A stretch of 64,000 nucleotides of DNA from Tropicimonas aquimaris (GTDB taxonomy: Bacteria; Pseudomonadota; Alphaproteobacteria; Rhodobacterales; Rhodobacteraceae): NCBI RefSeq assembly GCF_042676185.1, contig NZ_JBHTJT010000006.1, positions 324,522 through 388,521 of the forward strand, given 5' to 3'. The translations under genes were made by a program, and so were the position numbers. Positions 45,429 to 54,505 of the stretch are shown here, one piece after another (the first letter of the stretch is position 1; each line of letters begins with the position of its first letter). The notes below the pieces were generated by a model. It was not told the origin of the DNA and searched no databases. It saw nothing but the letters and a program-made list of their open reading frames with translations.

Positions 45429-45481
45429 GAGCGGCCGGAAGGGTTTGACAAACCGACGAGGCCGCCACGAGCGGCCTTTTT
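45393..45481 (+). promoter_or_regulatory. Ribosome-mediated transcription attenuator upstream of the GNAT gene
   Basis: Four segments are visible. Segment 1 GCCGCCTCC (45393-45401, inside the leader peptide) pairs with segment 2 GGAGCGGC (45428-45435; one bulged C). Segment 2 GCGGCC (45431-45436) pairs with segment 3 GGCCGC (45460-45465). Segment 3 pairs with segment 4 GCGGCC (45471-45476), followed by T5, as the terminator. Segments 2 and 4 share the same six bases and compete for segment 3. Stalling at the Phe-Tyr-Trp codons would cover segment 1 and favour the antiterminator; translation to the TAG would cover segment 2 and favour termination. Confidence 0.65.
45459..45481 (+). terminator. 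Intrinsic terminator inside the GNAT leader
   Basis: AGGCCGC / GCGGCCT with loop CACGA, then TTTTT, 46 bp upstream of the acetyltransferase start codon. Confidence 0.85.
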
Positions 45482-45526
45482 CAGTTCCGGTGTCTCGTGG
45501 CGACAGACCACGAAAGGACCGGAAAG

Positions 45527-46039
45527 ATGCATATGCAGGACATCGAGACAGACGCCGCGGACACGCGCGTCCGACGCGCCGAGCGGCGTGACGGCGCGCG
45601 GCTTATCGAGATGGTGCGGGCGCTGGCCCAACACCACGGCGACGAGGCAACCCTCACCCCCAAGGCCCTGGAGCGCGACCTCTTCGCACCGGGCGCCTGC
45701 GCCGCGGCGCTGGTCGCGGAACGCGGCGGCAAGATCGTGGGCTACGCGGTGCTCGCCATCTCGACCCATCTGCACTGGGGGCGGCGCCTGATGGAAGTCC
45801 ACCATCTCTTCGTCGAGGAGGAGGCGCGCGGCGCCGGTGTCGGCCGGCATCTGGTTGCGGCCGCGGTTGCCGAGGCACGCCGGCAGGAATGCGGGCAATT
45901 GCTGGTCTCCACCCATCCTGACAACGTCATGGCGCGGCAGATCTATGGAGCGATGGGGTTCGCCGAGCATCCGTCGACCGGTTGCCGCTTCAAGCTGGAC
46001 CTGCCGGCGACCGGCGCGCTGCCCGCCGGCTGGATCTGA
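45527..46039 (+). CDS. GNAT family N-acetyltransferase
   Basis: A 170-aa acetyl-CoA-dependent N-acetyltransferase. The core runs from VRRAERRDGARLIEMVRALA through VGYAVLAISTHLHWGRRLMEVHHLFVEEE (shown: MEVHHLFVEEEARGAGVGRHL, with the CoA-binding R-x-x-G-x-G loop) to NVMARQIYGAMGF. The start at 45527 is spaced 8 bases from AAAGGA; an ATG two codons later and one ten codons earlier are alternatives. The acceptor is unknown. The aromatic-rich attenuator in front suggests it responds to amino-acid charging or to ribosome stalling. Confidence 0.88.
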   Translation: MHMQDIETDAADTRVRRAERRDGARLIEMVRALAQHHGDEATLTPKALERDLFAPGACAAALVAERGGKIVGYAVLAISTHLHWGRRLMEVHHLFVEEEARGAGVGRHLVAAAVAEARRQECGQLLVSTHPDNVMARQIYGAMGFAEHPSTGCRFKLDLPATGALPAGWI

Positions 46040-46162
46040 CCCCACCCGCTCGCACCAGACCTGCCCTTGCACCCGCCGCGCATGCCCGCGCGGCGGCGGC
46101 ACAGGGCGAACGCGTGCCATCCCTGCTTGACGTAACGTAGTTGTCAGGTGGGGAACATTTTG

Positions 46163-46172
46163 TTACCGGTAA
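46163..46172. promoter_or_regulatory. Palindrome TTACCGGTAA upstream of the giant RTX gene
   Basis: A perfect 10-bp palindrome 88 bp before the start codon, in an AT-rich upstream region; operator candidate only. Confidence 0.3.
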
Positions 46173-46259
46173 AAGACACGAACAAGAAATATCATTTCGT
46201 TTTCAAGGCCCATTACCGATTGACGCTGCGTAGCGTCCGCCTTTTCAAGGAGAACGCTT

Positions 46260-49200
46260 ATGCCGAGCGATCATGACAGCTCCAGATTTCGCCGCGACAC
46301 GATTGCCGATCTTTCTGCGCTGATGGATGCGCCGACAGCAGGCCCACCCCCTGAAATCGCCGAGGAAACCTCAGCCCGCACGACGGACACGCCCGACACC
46401 CAGCTCCGCGCCGCCTTTGCCGGACTTGGCAAGACCTGGCAGCCGCTAGAAGGCCCCGCAGCGGAAACCGACGACGCCCCCTCCCCGGAAAGCGGCTGGG
46501 GCGCGGCGGGCTCTGCCTTCAGGACGAACAGCTTCCAGGCATCAAGCGCCATGATCCAATCCGCAGCGTCCGCCCCACGCACGCCCCGGGACAGCACGCC
46601 CCCATTGTTCGAACGACCGCAGGCGGATGATGCGGACACGACGGCGACCGTCAGGTCTGAAACGCAGGATGCACCCGAGGACGTCTTCGCCGCGTCGGTC
46701 ATCACCACGATGATGCGCCAGCAGCTTCCGCAGGAGCCCGTCGAGGTCTACGCCACCGCGCAGGCGCCGAGCGAGCTGGATATCTACAAGTCCCGCCTGG
46801 ACGGCCTGCTTCCCGACGTCACCGAAATGCGCGATGCGGTCAAGACCATCGGCTATATCCTGTTCTCCGCAAAATACGGCGTCGGCGCCTTCAAGACCGC
46901 CGACAAGACCGTCAAGACGACCTACGACGCGATCTACTTCACCGACAAGCTGCTGACGGTCGTGGGCTTCGTCTCGCCGCTGAAGGCGCCGACCAAGGCG
47001 ATCCAGCAGGTTCTGAAAAAGGTGAAGAAGCCGGTCGAGAAGGTCGAGCAGAAGTTCGACGACATCACCGGCAAGGACGACAAATCGACGCCCGCGAAGG
47101 AAAACAACAACGAGTTCATCGACAAGGTCCAGGCGAATATCGACAAGGCGGCGCTGGCGAATGCCACGGTGCAGGACGCGCTGACGCTCAAGGTCCGCCA
47201 GATGGAGATCGCCTCGGAGGCGACCGGGAATTTCCAGAAAGCCCTCGCGGTGGCGATGCGCTCGGGCGAGACCTGGAGCGGCCGGTACGACGCGCTCAAC
47301 ACCGCGATCGAGTCCCAGCTCGGCAACCGCAACGACAAGTTCGCCAAGGTCGAGGCGCTCTACGAGGACGTGAAGGCGGAACTCGACGAATTCCTGAAGG
47401 TCATGAAAGACATCGATTTCGGGAAGATTCTCGGCGAGCTGGTCGATCTGGACGAGATCGCCAAGATCTTCGAATTCCTTGAGAAGCCGCTGGAAATTGC
47501 CGGAAACGTGCTCAAGCCGATCCTGCCGTTGCTGGAGGCGGTGGACAAGCTTGTGGGCCTCATCGTCGATCCGGTGGTCGATTATGTGATGGAGACGCTC
47601 GGGCTCGGCGACCTGCTCGAGGCCACCGAGGAGGCCGTGGCGGCGCTGATCCCGTCGCTCAACCTGCTCGAAGCCTTCGAGACGCTGATGCAGCCGCTGA
47701 GCGACTTCCTGCTGGAATACATCATCGACGCGCTCGGCACTGTGCCCTTCCTCGACCTGCTGGAACAGGCGATCTTCAAGGACGGCGTGGTCGGCGATGC
47801 CGAGAAGGGGCCGACCGGTTGGGGCAACGACGTGGCCAACACGCTGGAAGGCGACGACAAGCCCGACATCCTCGACGCACTGGCCGGCGACGACGAGATC
47901 TACGGCTATGCCGGAAACGACGTGATCATCGCCGGTGAAGGCTCCGACCTGCTCGACGGCGGACAGGGAAACGACCTGTTCTACTTCGGCGCGAGCTTCA
48001 CCGAATACGAGTTGGCCCGCGAGCCCGGCACCGCGAATATCATCGTCAGCCACCTGCAGCCCAAGACCGGCGTCGACACCGGGATCGACACGCTGATCTC
48101 GCTTGGCGACAAGGACAGCGTGGTCTTCACCGATGTCTCCTTCACCGGCAAGGAATTGAAGAACGCGATCATCGGCGGCTCGATCCTGAACGGGGACGAG
48201 GACGGCAAGGCCGCGGACGACCTGATGTTCCTCAATTCCAGTGGCACCAAGGTCGACGGGCTCTACGTCGCCAATGGCCGCAAGGGCAACGACAGGATCT
48301 TCGGCTCCACCTCGGACGACCGGCTCAACGGCGGCTCCGGCAACGACGTGCTGCTGCCCGGATCCGGCGACGACGAGGTGAACGGCCAGGCGGGCATCGA
48401 CACCTTCCAGGTGCTCGAGGGCGCAAATGCCAGGCTGACCGTGGACTTGACCGACGGCACGGCCTTCGGCCTGGGGCAGGACAAGCTCAGCTCGATCGAG
48501 AACGTGGTCGCCTCCCCAAACAAGGACCACAAGATCCGCGGCACCAACGCCGACAATGTGATCTACACCGGCGACGGTATCGACGTGATCACCGGCATGA
48601 GCGGGAACGATCGGATCGATGCCGGCGGTGAGGACGATTACATTGTGGGCGGCCCCGGGTCCGACATCATCTCCGCCGGCGCCGGAAATGTGGACGTCAT
48701 GATCTCTGGCAGCCGGGCCAAACAGGGCGTGCGCGATATCTACAAGGGCGGCGACGGCTACGACGTCGTGTCCTACACGAGCAGTTCCAACACCATAAAG
48801 TTCGACGTCAGCGACCAGAGCGACGACCCGTCGATCCTGCAGACGCTGAAGAACTACATGCAGGATATCCCTGCGAGCGGACCGGTGGAGATCTGGGCCG
48901 GCACCGGCCGGATCGTCCGTTACGACGCCAAGGGCAACCGGCTTACCGTGGACCGCACCGAGGATGTCGAGGGGTTCATGGGGTCCGACCAGGACGACAT
49001 CCTGCACGGCGATGCCGCGGCCCGGATGCTGCATGGCGCCGGCGGCAACGACACGATCTACAGCGGCGGCAGCGAGTATCTTTATGGCGGTGATGGCGAC
49101 GACCTGATCCTTGCCGAAGCCGTGGATGGCGGCGCGAGCGCGCTGCAGATCGAGGGCGGCGGCGGCTACGATACGCTCCGGCTCGACGACGTGGGCGACG

Positions 49201-51476
49201 CCCGGTGGTTCTACCGCGTGGAGAGCGCGATCGCGCTGACGCTCCGCGCGCACAAGACCTCGGTCGAGGGCGAGGACCTGCGCAACGCCCGCGATGTGTT
49301 CTTTTCCATCAAGCCGAGGCAGGTGGAGGAGATCAGCCTTGGCGATTACGCGGACCACGCGATCTACGAGCCCGGCGGCACCACGACCGCGCTGTTCAAC
49401 CTGCGCGGCGGCAATGACCGGTTCGACGGCGAGAACGGCTTTGCCGACGTGACCGCGGGCGCGGGCAACGACATCGGCAATTTCTACAGTGGCGGCAGCG
49501 GCATCTTCCGCGGCGGCGCGGGTGACGACTACGCCCGCTACGACGAAACCGACCGCAACAGCGCGGCGCTGATGGGCAATGGCGTCGACACGGTCCTGAT
49601 CGAGCGCTTCTTCGGCCATGCCAACGGCGGCCAGGGCTTCGACACGATCTCCTTCGACGTCAGCTACCAGTCGCGGATCGAGGTCAACCTCGCGGCCGGC
49701 ACGGTCGCCTCCTTCAAGGGCGTGAGCACCCTCGTCTCCGAACAGGTCGGCATGACGCTGGAAAATTTCGAGAAGCTGATCGCTACGGATTTCAACGATG
49801 TGCTGTCCGGTAGCGGCGCCGACGAGCAGTTGATCGGCCGAGGCGGCAGCGACCTGATGCGCGGCGCGGGCGGCCGGGACAAGCTCTTTGGCGGCGCGGC
49901 CAACGACACGCTTCAGGGCGGCCGTGGTGACGACCTGCTGCACGGCGGCGCTGGCAACGACCTGCTCAAGGGCGGCGGCGGCAGCGATACCGCCTCCTAT
50001 GCCTGGGTCCGGCCGGGCGGCCTCGACGGGGCGCTCATTGCCGACAGCTTCTCGGGCGTGACGGTGGACCTCTTTGCCGGAACCGCCGCCGGTGCCTTCG
50101 GCTTCGACACGCTGGTCGCGATCGAGAATGTCTCGGGCTCCGGCGGTGACGATACGCTGCAGGGCAACAACCGGGACAACCTTCTCGCCGGCGACGAAGG
50201 CGACGACCGCCTGTTCGGCGCGGACGGCAACGACGTGCTGGTAACGGGCAGCGGAGACGACCGGGCCTGGGGCGGCAAGGGCGACGACACCGTGACGGTC
50301 GGCCTCGGCACCAAGAAGCTCTACGGCAGCGACGGCTTCGACACGCTCGATTTTGGCACCGTCGATGGCGAACTCTCCGTCGATTTCGGCGCCGGCACCT
50401 ATCAGGCGACCTTCGACGCCCGCACGCCGGTCTGGGTGGTGCTGGATCGCGACGGCGACGGCGTGGCGGAGAGCGACGGCACGGAGGCGCGGATCTTCGG
50501 TGGCGTGGCGATGACCCCGCAGCAGGTTCTGGAGACCGACCCCAACTATTCGAACAGCACCGACGACACGACCCGGGCGCTGCCCGACGAGGACGACGAT
50601 GCCTTCGATGATTTCCGGATCGAGCTGGAGACGATCGGCCTGGCGTCTCGCGGCAACTTCGCGGGCTTCGAGCGCGTCGTCGGCGGCAACAGCAACGACC
50701 GGATCAGCGGCGACAGCTCCGACAACAGCTTTGCCGGGATGGGCGGCCGGGATGTTCTGGAAGGCTACGGCGGCCACGACGAGCTGCGCGGCGGGCTCGG
50801 CAACGACAGCTTGCTGGGCGGCGGCGGGGCCGACGCGCTGTTTGGCGACGCCGGGAAGGACAGGATCGACGGCGCGGCCGGAGGCGACAGGCTCAAGGGC
50901 GGGGCCGGAAACGACACCATGACCGGTGGTGGCGGCGCGGACACCATCCTCGGCGATGCCGGCGCCGACAGCCTCGAGGGTGGGAGCGGCAACGACGCGC
51001 TCAAGGGGGGCGGCGGCAATGACCTGCTGCGGGGCGGCGACGGCGCCGACACGATGAGCGGCAATGGCGGCAACGATACCCTCAAGGGCGGCGCCGGTAA
51101 CGACCGGCTCTTCGGCAACAAGGGCGCCGATCTTCTCCAGGGGGGCAACGGCGCCGATGTGATCGACGGAGGCCAGACGGGCGACGTGCTCGACGGCGGC
51201 AGTGGCAACGATCTGCTCACCGGTGGTCAGGGCGCAGACGATTTCGTCTTTGCCAACAATTATGGCCGGAACCAGATCGTGGATTTCGAGGCCCGCAACG
51301 ACCGGGAGGATATCGACCTGTCGGACGTGACCCGGATCAAGGATTTCAAGGACCTCAAGGCCAACCATATGAAGCAGGTCGGCGACCGGGTGGTGATCGA
51401 CGACGGCGCGAACACCCAGATCGTGCTGCTCTCGACCGACCTCGGCGACCTGGACCGGCAGGACTTCCTGTTCTGA
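46260..51476 (+). CDS. Giant RTX (haemolysin-type calcium-binding) secreted protein, 1738 aa
   Basis: Residues 1-180 are low-complexity and acidic. Residues about 180-530 are helical with long hydrophobic-amphipathic helices (for example VLKPILPLLEAVDKLVGLIV, LLEAFETLMQPLSDFLLEYI) and no recognised domain. From about residue 540 to 1680 there are blocks of RTX nonapeptides (GGxGxDxLx), densest at 1500-1670, separated by beta-rich spacers. The end, QIVLLSTDLGDLDRQDFLF, looks like a type I secretion signal. Ca2+-dependent folding after export is expected. No HlyB/HlyD genes adjoin. Toxin, adhesin or S-layer-like roles cannot be told apart. The start follows CAAGGAG. Confidence 0.85.
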   Translation: MPSDHDSSRFRRDTIADLSALMDAPTAGPPPEIAEETSARTTDTPDTQLRAAFAGLGKTWQPLEGPAAETDDAPSPESGWGAAGSAFRTNSFQASSAMIQSAASAPRTPRDSTPPLFERPQADDADTTATVRSETQDAPEDVFAASVITTMMRQQLPQEPVEVYATAQAPSELDIYKSRLDGLLPDVTEMRDAVKTIGYILFSAKYGVGAFKTADKTVKTTYDAIYFTDKLLTVVGFVSPLKAPTKAIQQVLKKVKKPVEKVEQKFDDITGKDDKSTPAKENNNEFIDKVQANIDKAALANATVQDALTLKVRQMEIASEATGNFQKALAVAMRSGETWSGRYDALNTAIESQLGNRNDKFAKVEALYEDVKAELDEFLKVMKDIDFGKILGELVDLDEIAKIFEFLEKPLEIAGNVLKPILPLLEAVDKLVGLIVDPVVDYVMETLGLGDLLEATEEAVAALIPSLNLLEAFETLMQPLSDFLLEYIIDALGTVPFLDLLEQAIFKDGVVGDAEKGPTGWGNDVANTLEGDDKPDILDALAGDDEIYGYAGNDVIIAGEGSDLLDGGQGNDLFYFGASFTEYELAREPGTANIIVSHLQPKTGVDTGIDTLISLGDKDSVVFTDVSFTGKELKNAIIGGSILNGDEDGKAADDLMFLNSSGTKVDGLYVANGRKGNDRIFGSTSDDRLNGGSGNDVLLPGSGDDEVNGQAGIDTFQVLEGANARLTVDLTDGTAFGLGQDKLSSIENVVASPNKDHKIRGTNADNVIYTGDGIDVITGMSGNDRIDAGGEDDYIVGGPGSDIISAGAGNVDVMISGSRAKQGVRDIYKGGDGYDVVSYTSSSNTIKFDVSDQSDDPSILQTLKNYMQDIPASGPVEIWAGTGRIVRYDAKGNRLTVDRTEDVEGFMGSDQDDILHGDAAARMLHGAGGNDTIYSGGSEYLYGGDGDDLILAEAVDGGASALQIEGGGGYDTLRLDDVGDARWFYRVESAIALTLRAHKTSVEGEDLRNARDVFFSIKPRQVEEISLGDYADHAIYEPGGTTTALFNLRGGNDRFDGENGFADVTAGAGNDIGNFYSGGSGIFRGGAGDDYARYDETDRNSAALMGNGVDTVLIERFFGHANGGQGFDTISFDVSYQSRIEVNLAAGTVASFKGVSTLVSEQVGMTLENFEKLIATDFNDVLSGSGADEQLIGRGGSDLMRGAGGRDKLFGGAANDTLQGGRGDDLLHGGAGNDLLKGGGGSDTASYAWVRPGGLDGALIADSFSGVTVDLFAGTAAGAFGFDTLVAIENVSGSGGDDTLQGNNRDNLLAGDEGDDRLFGADGNDVLVTGSGDDRAWGGKGDDTVTVGLGTKKLYGSDGFDTLDFGTVDGELSVDFGAGTYQATFDARTPVWVVLDRDGDGVAESDGTEARIFGGVAMTPQQVLETDPNYSNSTDDTTRALPDEDDDAFDDFRIELETIGLASRGNFAGFERVVGGNSNDRISGDSSDNSFAGMGGRDVLEGYGGHDELRGGLGNDSLLGGGGADALFGDAGKDRIDGAAGGDRLKGGAGNDTMTGGGGADTILGDAGADSLEGGSGNDALKGGGGNDLLRGGDGADTMSGNGGNDTLKGGAGNDRLFGNKGADLLQGGNGADVIDGGQTGDVLDGGSGNDLLTGGQGADDFVFANNYGRNQIVDFEARNDREDIDLSDVTRIKDFKDLKANHMKQVGDRVVIDDGANTQIVLLSTDLGDLDRQDFLF

Positions 51477-51482
51477 CCTGCT

Positions 51483-53975
51483 CTAGGCGACGAAGCTGTC
51501 GATCAGCTCGATCGAGAGCTGGCTGGACACGGTGTTCTCGACCGTGATCCTTGTGCTGCCGAAGGAAATCACCGCGTCGCCGTTCTGGTTGGAAACCGAG
51601 TAGCTGGAGGTCGAACCGTCCCGCAGGTAGATGAGGTCACTGCCGGAAGCATAGTCCATGATCCTGTCCTGGCCATCGGTGTCGTCAAAAACGAACTGGT
51701 CGATCCCCGATCCGCCCCACAGGTCATCGTTCCCTGCACGGCCCTCGATCCAGTCGTTCCCGCCAGCCCCCTTGAGCTCGTTGCCCTGATTGTCGCCGAG
51801 CAACCGGTCGCCGTGATCGGAGCCAACGACATCTGTCAGGTTCCCGGAGACCGCGTCCGGGTCCGCCTGCAACGTGCCGGCGATGGCCGTCGCATAGTTC
51901 GAAATCGCGTTGGCCCAGATCGAAGCGACCTTTTTCTGCCCGCCCGAAGATGGATGGATGCCGTCGTACATGTCGGACAGCGAAATCGCAGAGGTGTCGA
52001 CCAGCCGGGCATCGATCCCTTGCGCCCGTGCCTGTGCGATAATCCCCGGGAGCGCCTCGTTGGCGTCAGTCGCCCGGTAGTTGACCGTTCCGAAACGCGT
52101 CGAGTCGGAGACCGGAAGGATTTCGGCGACCAGGAACAGCCCGTCCGAGTTCGCCGCGTGGAGCCGCTCGAGGATCCGCAACAGCTCGCCCGGAACGGTG
52201 TCGCCCGCGTCGTCCTCGCGCAGGACGTCGTTGGTTCCGAGCATGATCAGGGCGATGTCGGAAGGCGACGCCTGGGCGATCCGGTTGATGTCGGCGAGCA
52301 CCTCCGTCGCGTGAATGCCGCTTTTCCCCTGGTGGTCCGGATCATGGAAACTGCTGCCGGGGTTGTTGTCATACTGGCCGACGAAATCCACCCAGAGGTT
52401 GCTTTTCTGCGTCAGGGTCTCCCACAGATATGGCCGATAGCCGCCGTCCACGCCGTAGCCATCGGTGATGGAATCCCCCAGGAGGAGGATCCGCGCGGCC
52501 TCGGCCCATTTGTCGGCCTCCAGATCCACGACCACGGCCCGGTCGTTCCCTGCGAACGACAGCGCCGGCGGGGGGGGCGGAGGTGGAGGGGGGGGCGGGG
52601 CCTCGACCGTGACGTAGACCCTGGCACTGGCGGTCGCACCGTCGGGATCGGCGGCGGTGTAGGTGAAGGACGTGTTCCCCACGCTCGACGGGGAGAAGAC
52701 CACCTTGGAGCCATCCAGCCGCGCGCCGCTTACGGCCTTTACCGTCAGCGTGTCGCCGTCGGGATCGCTGTCGTTGGCCAGAAGCGTCGAGACCGGAATC
52801 TCCAGATCGGTACCGACGATCGCGGTAAAGCCCGTATCGTCCTGCGGTTCGGGGCTTTCGTTGGGAAGGACCGGGCTGATCAGAACGATCTGCCCCCTGT
52901 TGAGCAGGTCCGCCGCGTCAAGCCCGGCGCCGTTCTTTACCCAGGCGACACTCCGGAAAGACCCGCTCTCCCCGGACTCGCTGAACTGCAACAGCGCGTT
53001 GTCACCGCTCGCTACAAAGCGCACATGGGAGGACAGGTCCTCCGCCTCGATGCCCGCAGGCAGGACCTCGCCCAGATCGAACACGTCCCCTTCGGCGCGC
53101 GAGAAATCCTTCACGCGATCGCCATCGAAGGCGGACACATCAATCACGAACCGATCGGCACCTGCCCCGCCAGTCATCCTGTCTCGGCCCTTTCCGCCGT
53201 CCAGGATATCATCGTCGTTTCCGCCGTAGAGGTGGTCGCCGCCGCTGCCGCCGTTCAACTCATCATTGCCGTTGCCGCCGCTGAGCGTGTCGTCCCGGCT
53301 GCCCCCTTTGAGCACGTCGCGCCCGGCGCCTCCCGTCAGCGTATCGCTGCCCTTGCCGCCCTTAAGCACATCGTTCCCCGTCCCTCCCTTGAGAACGTCC
53401 GCGCCATTGCCGCCGAGGATTTCGTCATCCCCTGCCCCGCCATCCAGCACATCGCCGCGCTTGAACCCGTACAGAATGTCATTGCCGCCAAAGCCGCTGA
53501 TTTCGTCCCGGCCGGACGTGCCTTTGAGCGTCTCGGCGCCGCTGGTCCCGAGGACCCGGTTGAAGGACATTTCTGCCGATGCCACTTGTGCAAAGGAAGC
53601 CGACACTCTGTCGACGGCTTCCGGCGGGGCGGCATCGTCCTCCGGGATCGGGCCACCGTCTGCGAGCCCCGTCACCAGGGCCGCCACGGTTTCCGGGTCT
53701 GGCGGCTCCGTGACGCCATGAGTGACCCCGAGCATATCGTGCAGGTCTGCAAAATCCCGATGGTTGGGGTTTCGGACCGACCATGTCTCGACGAGATCGC
53801 CTTGCCACGCATTCCACAGGACGTTCCCGAAAAGGTCGCTGTAGGTCCAGCGCGGCTCATTGGCGGCCCCGAAAAATGGCCGGAGGGATGCCTCCGGGCC
53901 GGGCCGTAGAACACCAGGTTCAATTCGGCTCTCTGACTCACTCACCACAAGAATTCCACGCCCCACTCTGTCCAA
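51483..53975 (-). CDS. RTX protein with SGNH/GDSL hydrolase domain, 830 aa
   Basis: Order of parts: a short N-terminal region, an RTX block (about residues 143-275, GGAGDDEILGGNGADVL type), an Ig/cadherin-like domain (about 370-455, DSDPDGDTLTVKAVSG), a polyproline linker, an SGNH hydrolase (about 485-690: ILLLGDSITDGYG with the Ser nucleophile, IALIMLGTNDVL, and SDMYDGIHPSSGG with the catalytic Asp and His), then a second RTX block to the end. It is probably a type I-secreted esterase. The TTG start at 53975 is uncertain; GTG at 53945 is an alternative. It ends 6 bp from the stop of the giant RTX gene. Confidence 0.85.
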   Translation of the reverse strand: MDRVGRGILVVSESESRIEPGVLRPGPEASLRPFFGAANEPRWTYSDLFGNVLWNAWQGDLVETWSVRNPNHRDFADLHDMLGVTHGVTEPPDPETVAALVTGLADGGPIPEDDAAPPEAVDRVSASFAQVASAEMSFNRVLGTSGAETLKGTSGRDEISGFGGNDILYGFKRGDVLDGGAGDDEILGGNGADVLKGGTGNDVLKGGKGSDTLTGGAGRDVLKGGSRDDTLSGGNGNDELNGGSGGDHLYGGNDDDILDGGKGRDRMTGGAGADRFVIDVSAFDGDRVKDFSRAEGDVFDLGEVLPAGIEAEDLSSHVRFVASGDNALLQFSESGESGSFRSVAWVKNGAGLDAADLLNRGQIVLISPVLPNESPEPQDDTGFTAIVGTDLEIPVSTLLANDSDPDGDTLTVKAVSGARLDGSKVVFSPSSVGNTSFTYTAADPDGATASARVYVTVEAPPPPPPPPPPPALSFAGNDRAVVVDLEADKWAEAARILLLGDSITDGYGVDGGYRPYLWETLTQKSNLWVDFVGQYDNNPGSSFHDPDHQGKSGIHATEVLADINRIAQASPSDIALIMLGTNDVLREDDAGDTVPGELLRILERLHAANSDGLFLVAEILPVSDSTRFGTVNYRATDANEALPGIIAQARAQGIDARLVDTSAISLSDMYDGIHPSSGGQKKVASIWANAISNYATAIAGTLQADPDAVSGNLTDVVGSDHGDRLLGDNQGNELKGAGGNDWIEGRAGNDDLWGGSGIDQFVFDDTDGQDRIMDYASGSDLIYLRDGSTSSYSVSNQNGDAVISFGSTRITVENTVSSQLSIELIDSFVA

Positions 53976-54505
53976 AATCGCTTCAAAAAGTCACTCGAAC
54001 TGCACGCACACGCCCGCAGCCGCCCCATATCCGACTATAGGGTGTTCAGGTTCCCGCAGTCTACGCTCGCGGACTTCCGGTGCCCCAGACCCGCGGAGGA
54101 GCGCCGATATCGATCCCTGTCGCGGTGCATGTCCGGTGACCTGCACTCCAGTTGCTGCTCGACTTCAAGGAGAGGTCGCCCCTAACGAACAGACCGCCGC
54201 GAGCATGGGATCCGCCTGGTGGCGTTCCACAAGTGGCTGGCACAGTTCCGTGGACCGCTGATGCTGGACGCGCGGCCGATGACGGCGCTCGGGACCGAAC
54301 GCTGTCGTCAGCGACACCGACACGGAGCAGACCGTCATGTGGCTTGCGCAGGAGGCTCTGCCGTCCATGGCACACCTGCTTTCGACAGGTGCCATGTTTG
54401 AGCGAGACCGCTGCTTTCCGGGGCCAGTCCGGGAATGTCCGCTTAAGATGCGGCTTGAACGAGTTCGCTGCGCAAGCCGCCAGAGCGAACGGCTTTGAGC
54501 TATCT
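53976..54505. other. 530-bp region with no assignable gene
   Basis: Short ORFs on both strands have no recognisable protein features and no good starts. The overall look (mixed-frame, coding-like composition) suggests decayed mobile or horizontally acquired sequence. Promoter sequences for the SGNH-RTX gene should lie near 53980-54050. Confidence 0.5.

Noticed and set aside
47880..51250. Periodic repeats that at first look like a tandem DNA array or CRISPR
   Set aside because: They are in-frame GGxGxD nonapeptide codons without conserved direct repeats or unique spacers of constant length.
46542..51368. A 1608-codon open frame opposite the giant RTX gene
   Set aside because: RTX repeats read in antisense stay open for compositional reasons (Val/Ala-rich product). 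The plus-strand RTX motifs and secretion signal are unmistakable.
53976..54505. Possible coding remnants in several frames
   Set aside because: Short frames (for example VSDTDTEQTVMWLAQEALPS) are not recognisable, and none has a start or consistent composition.
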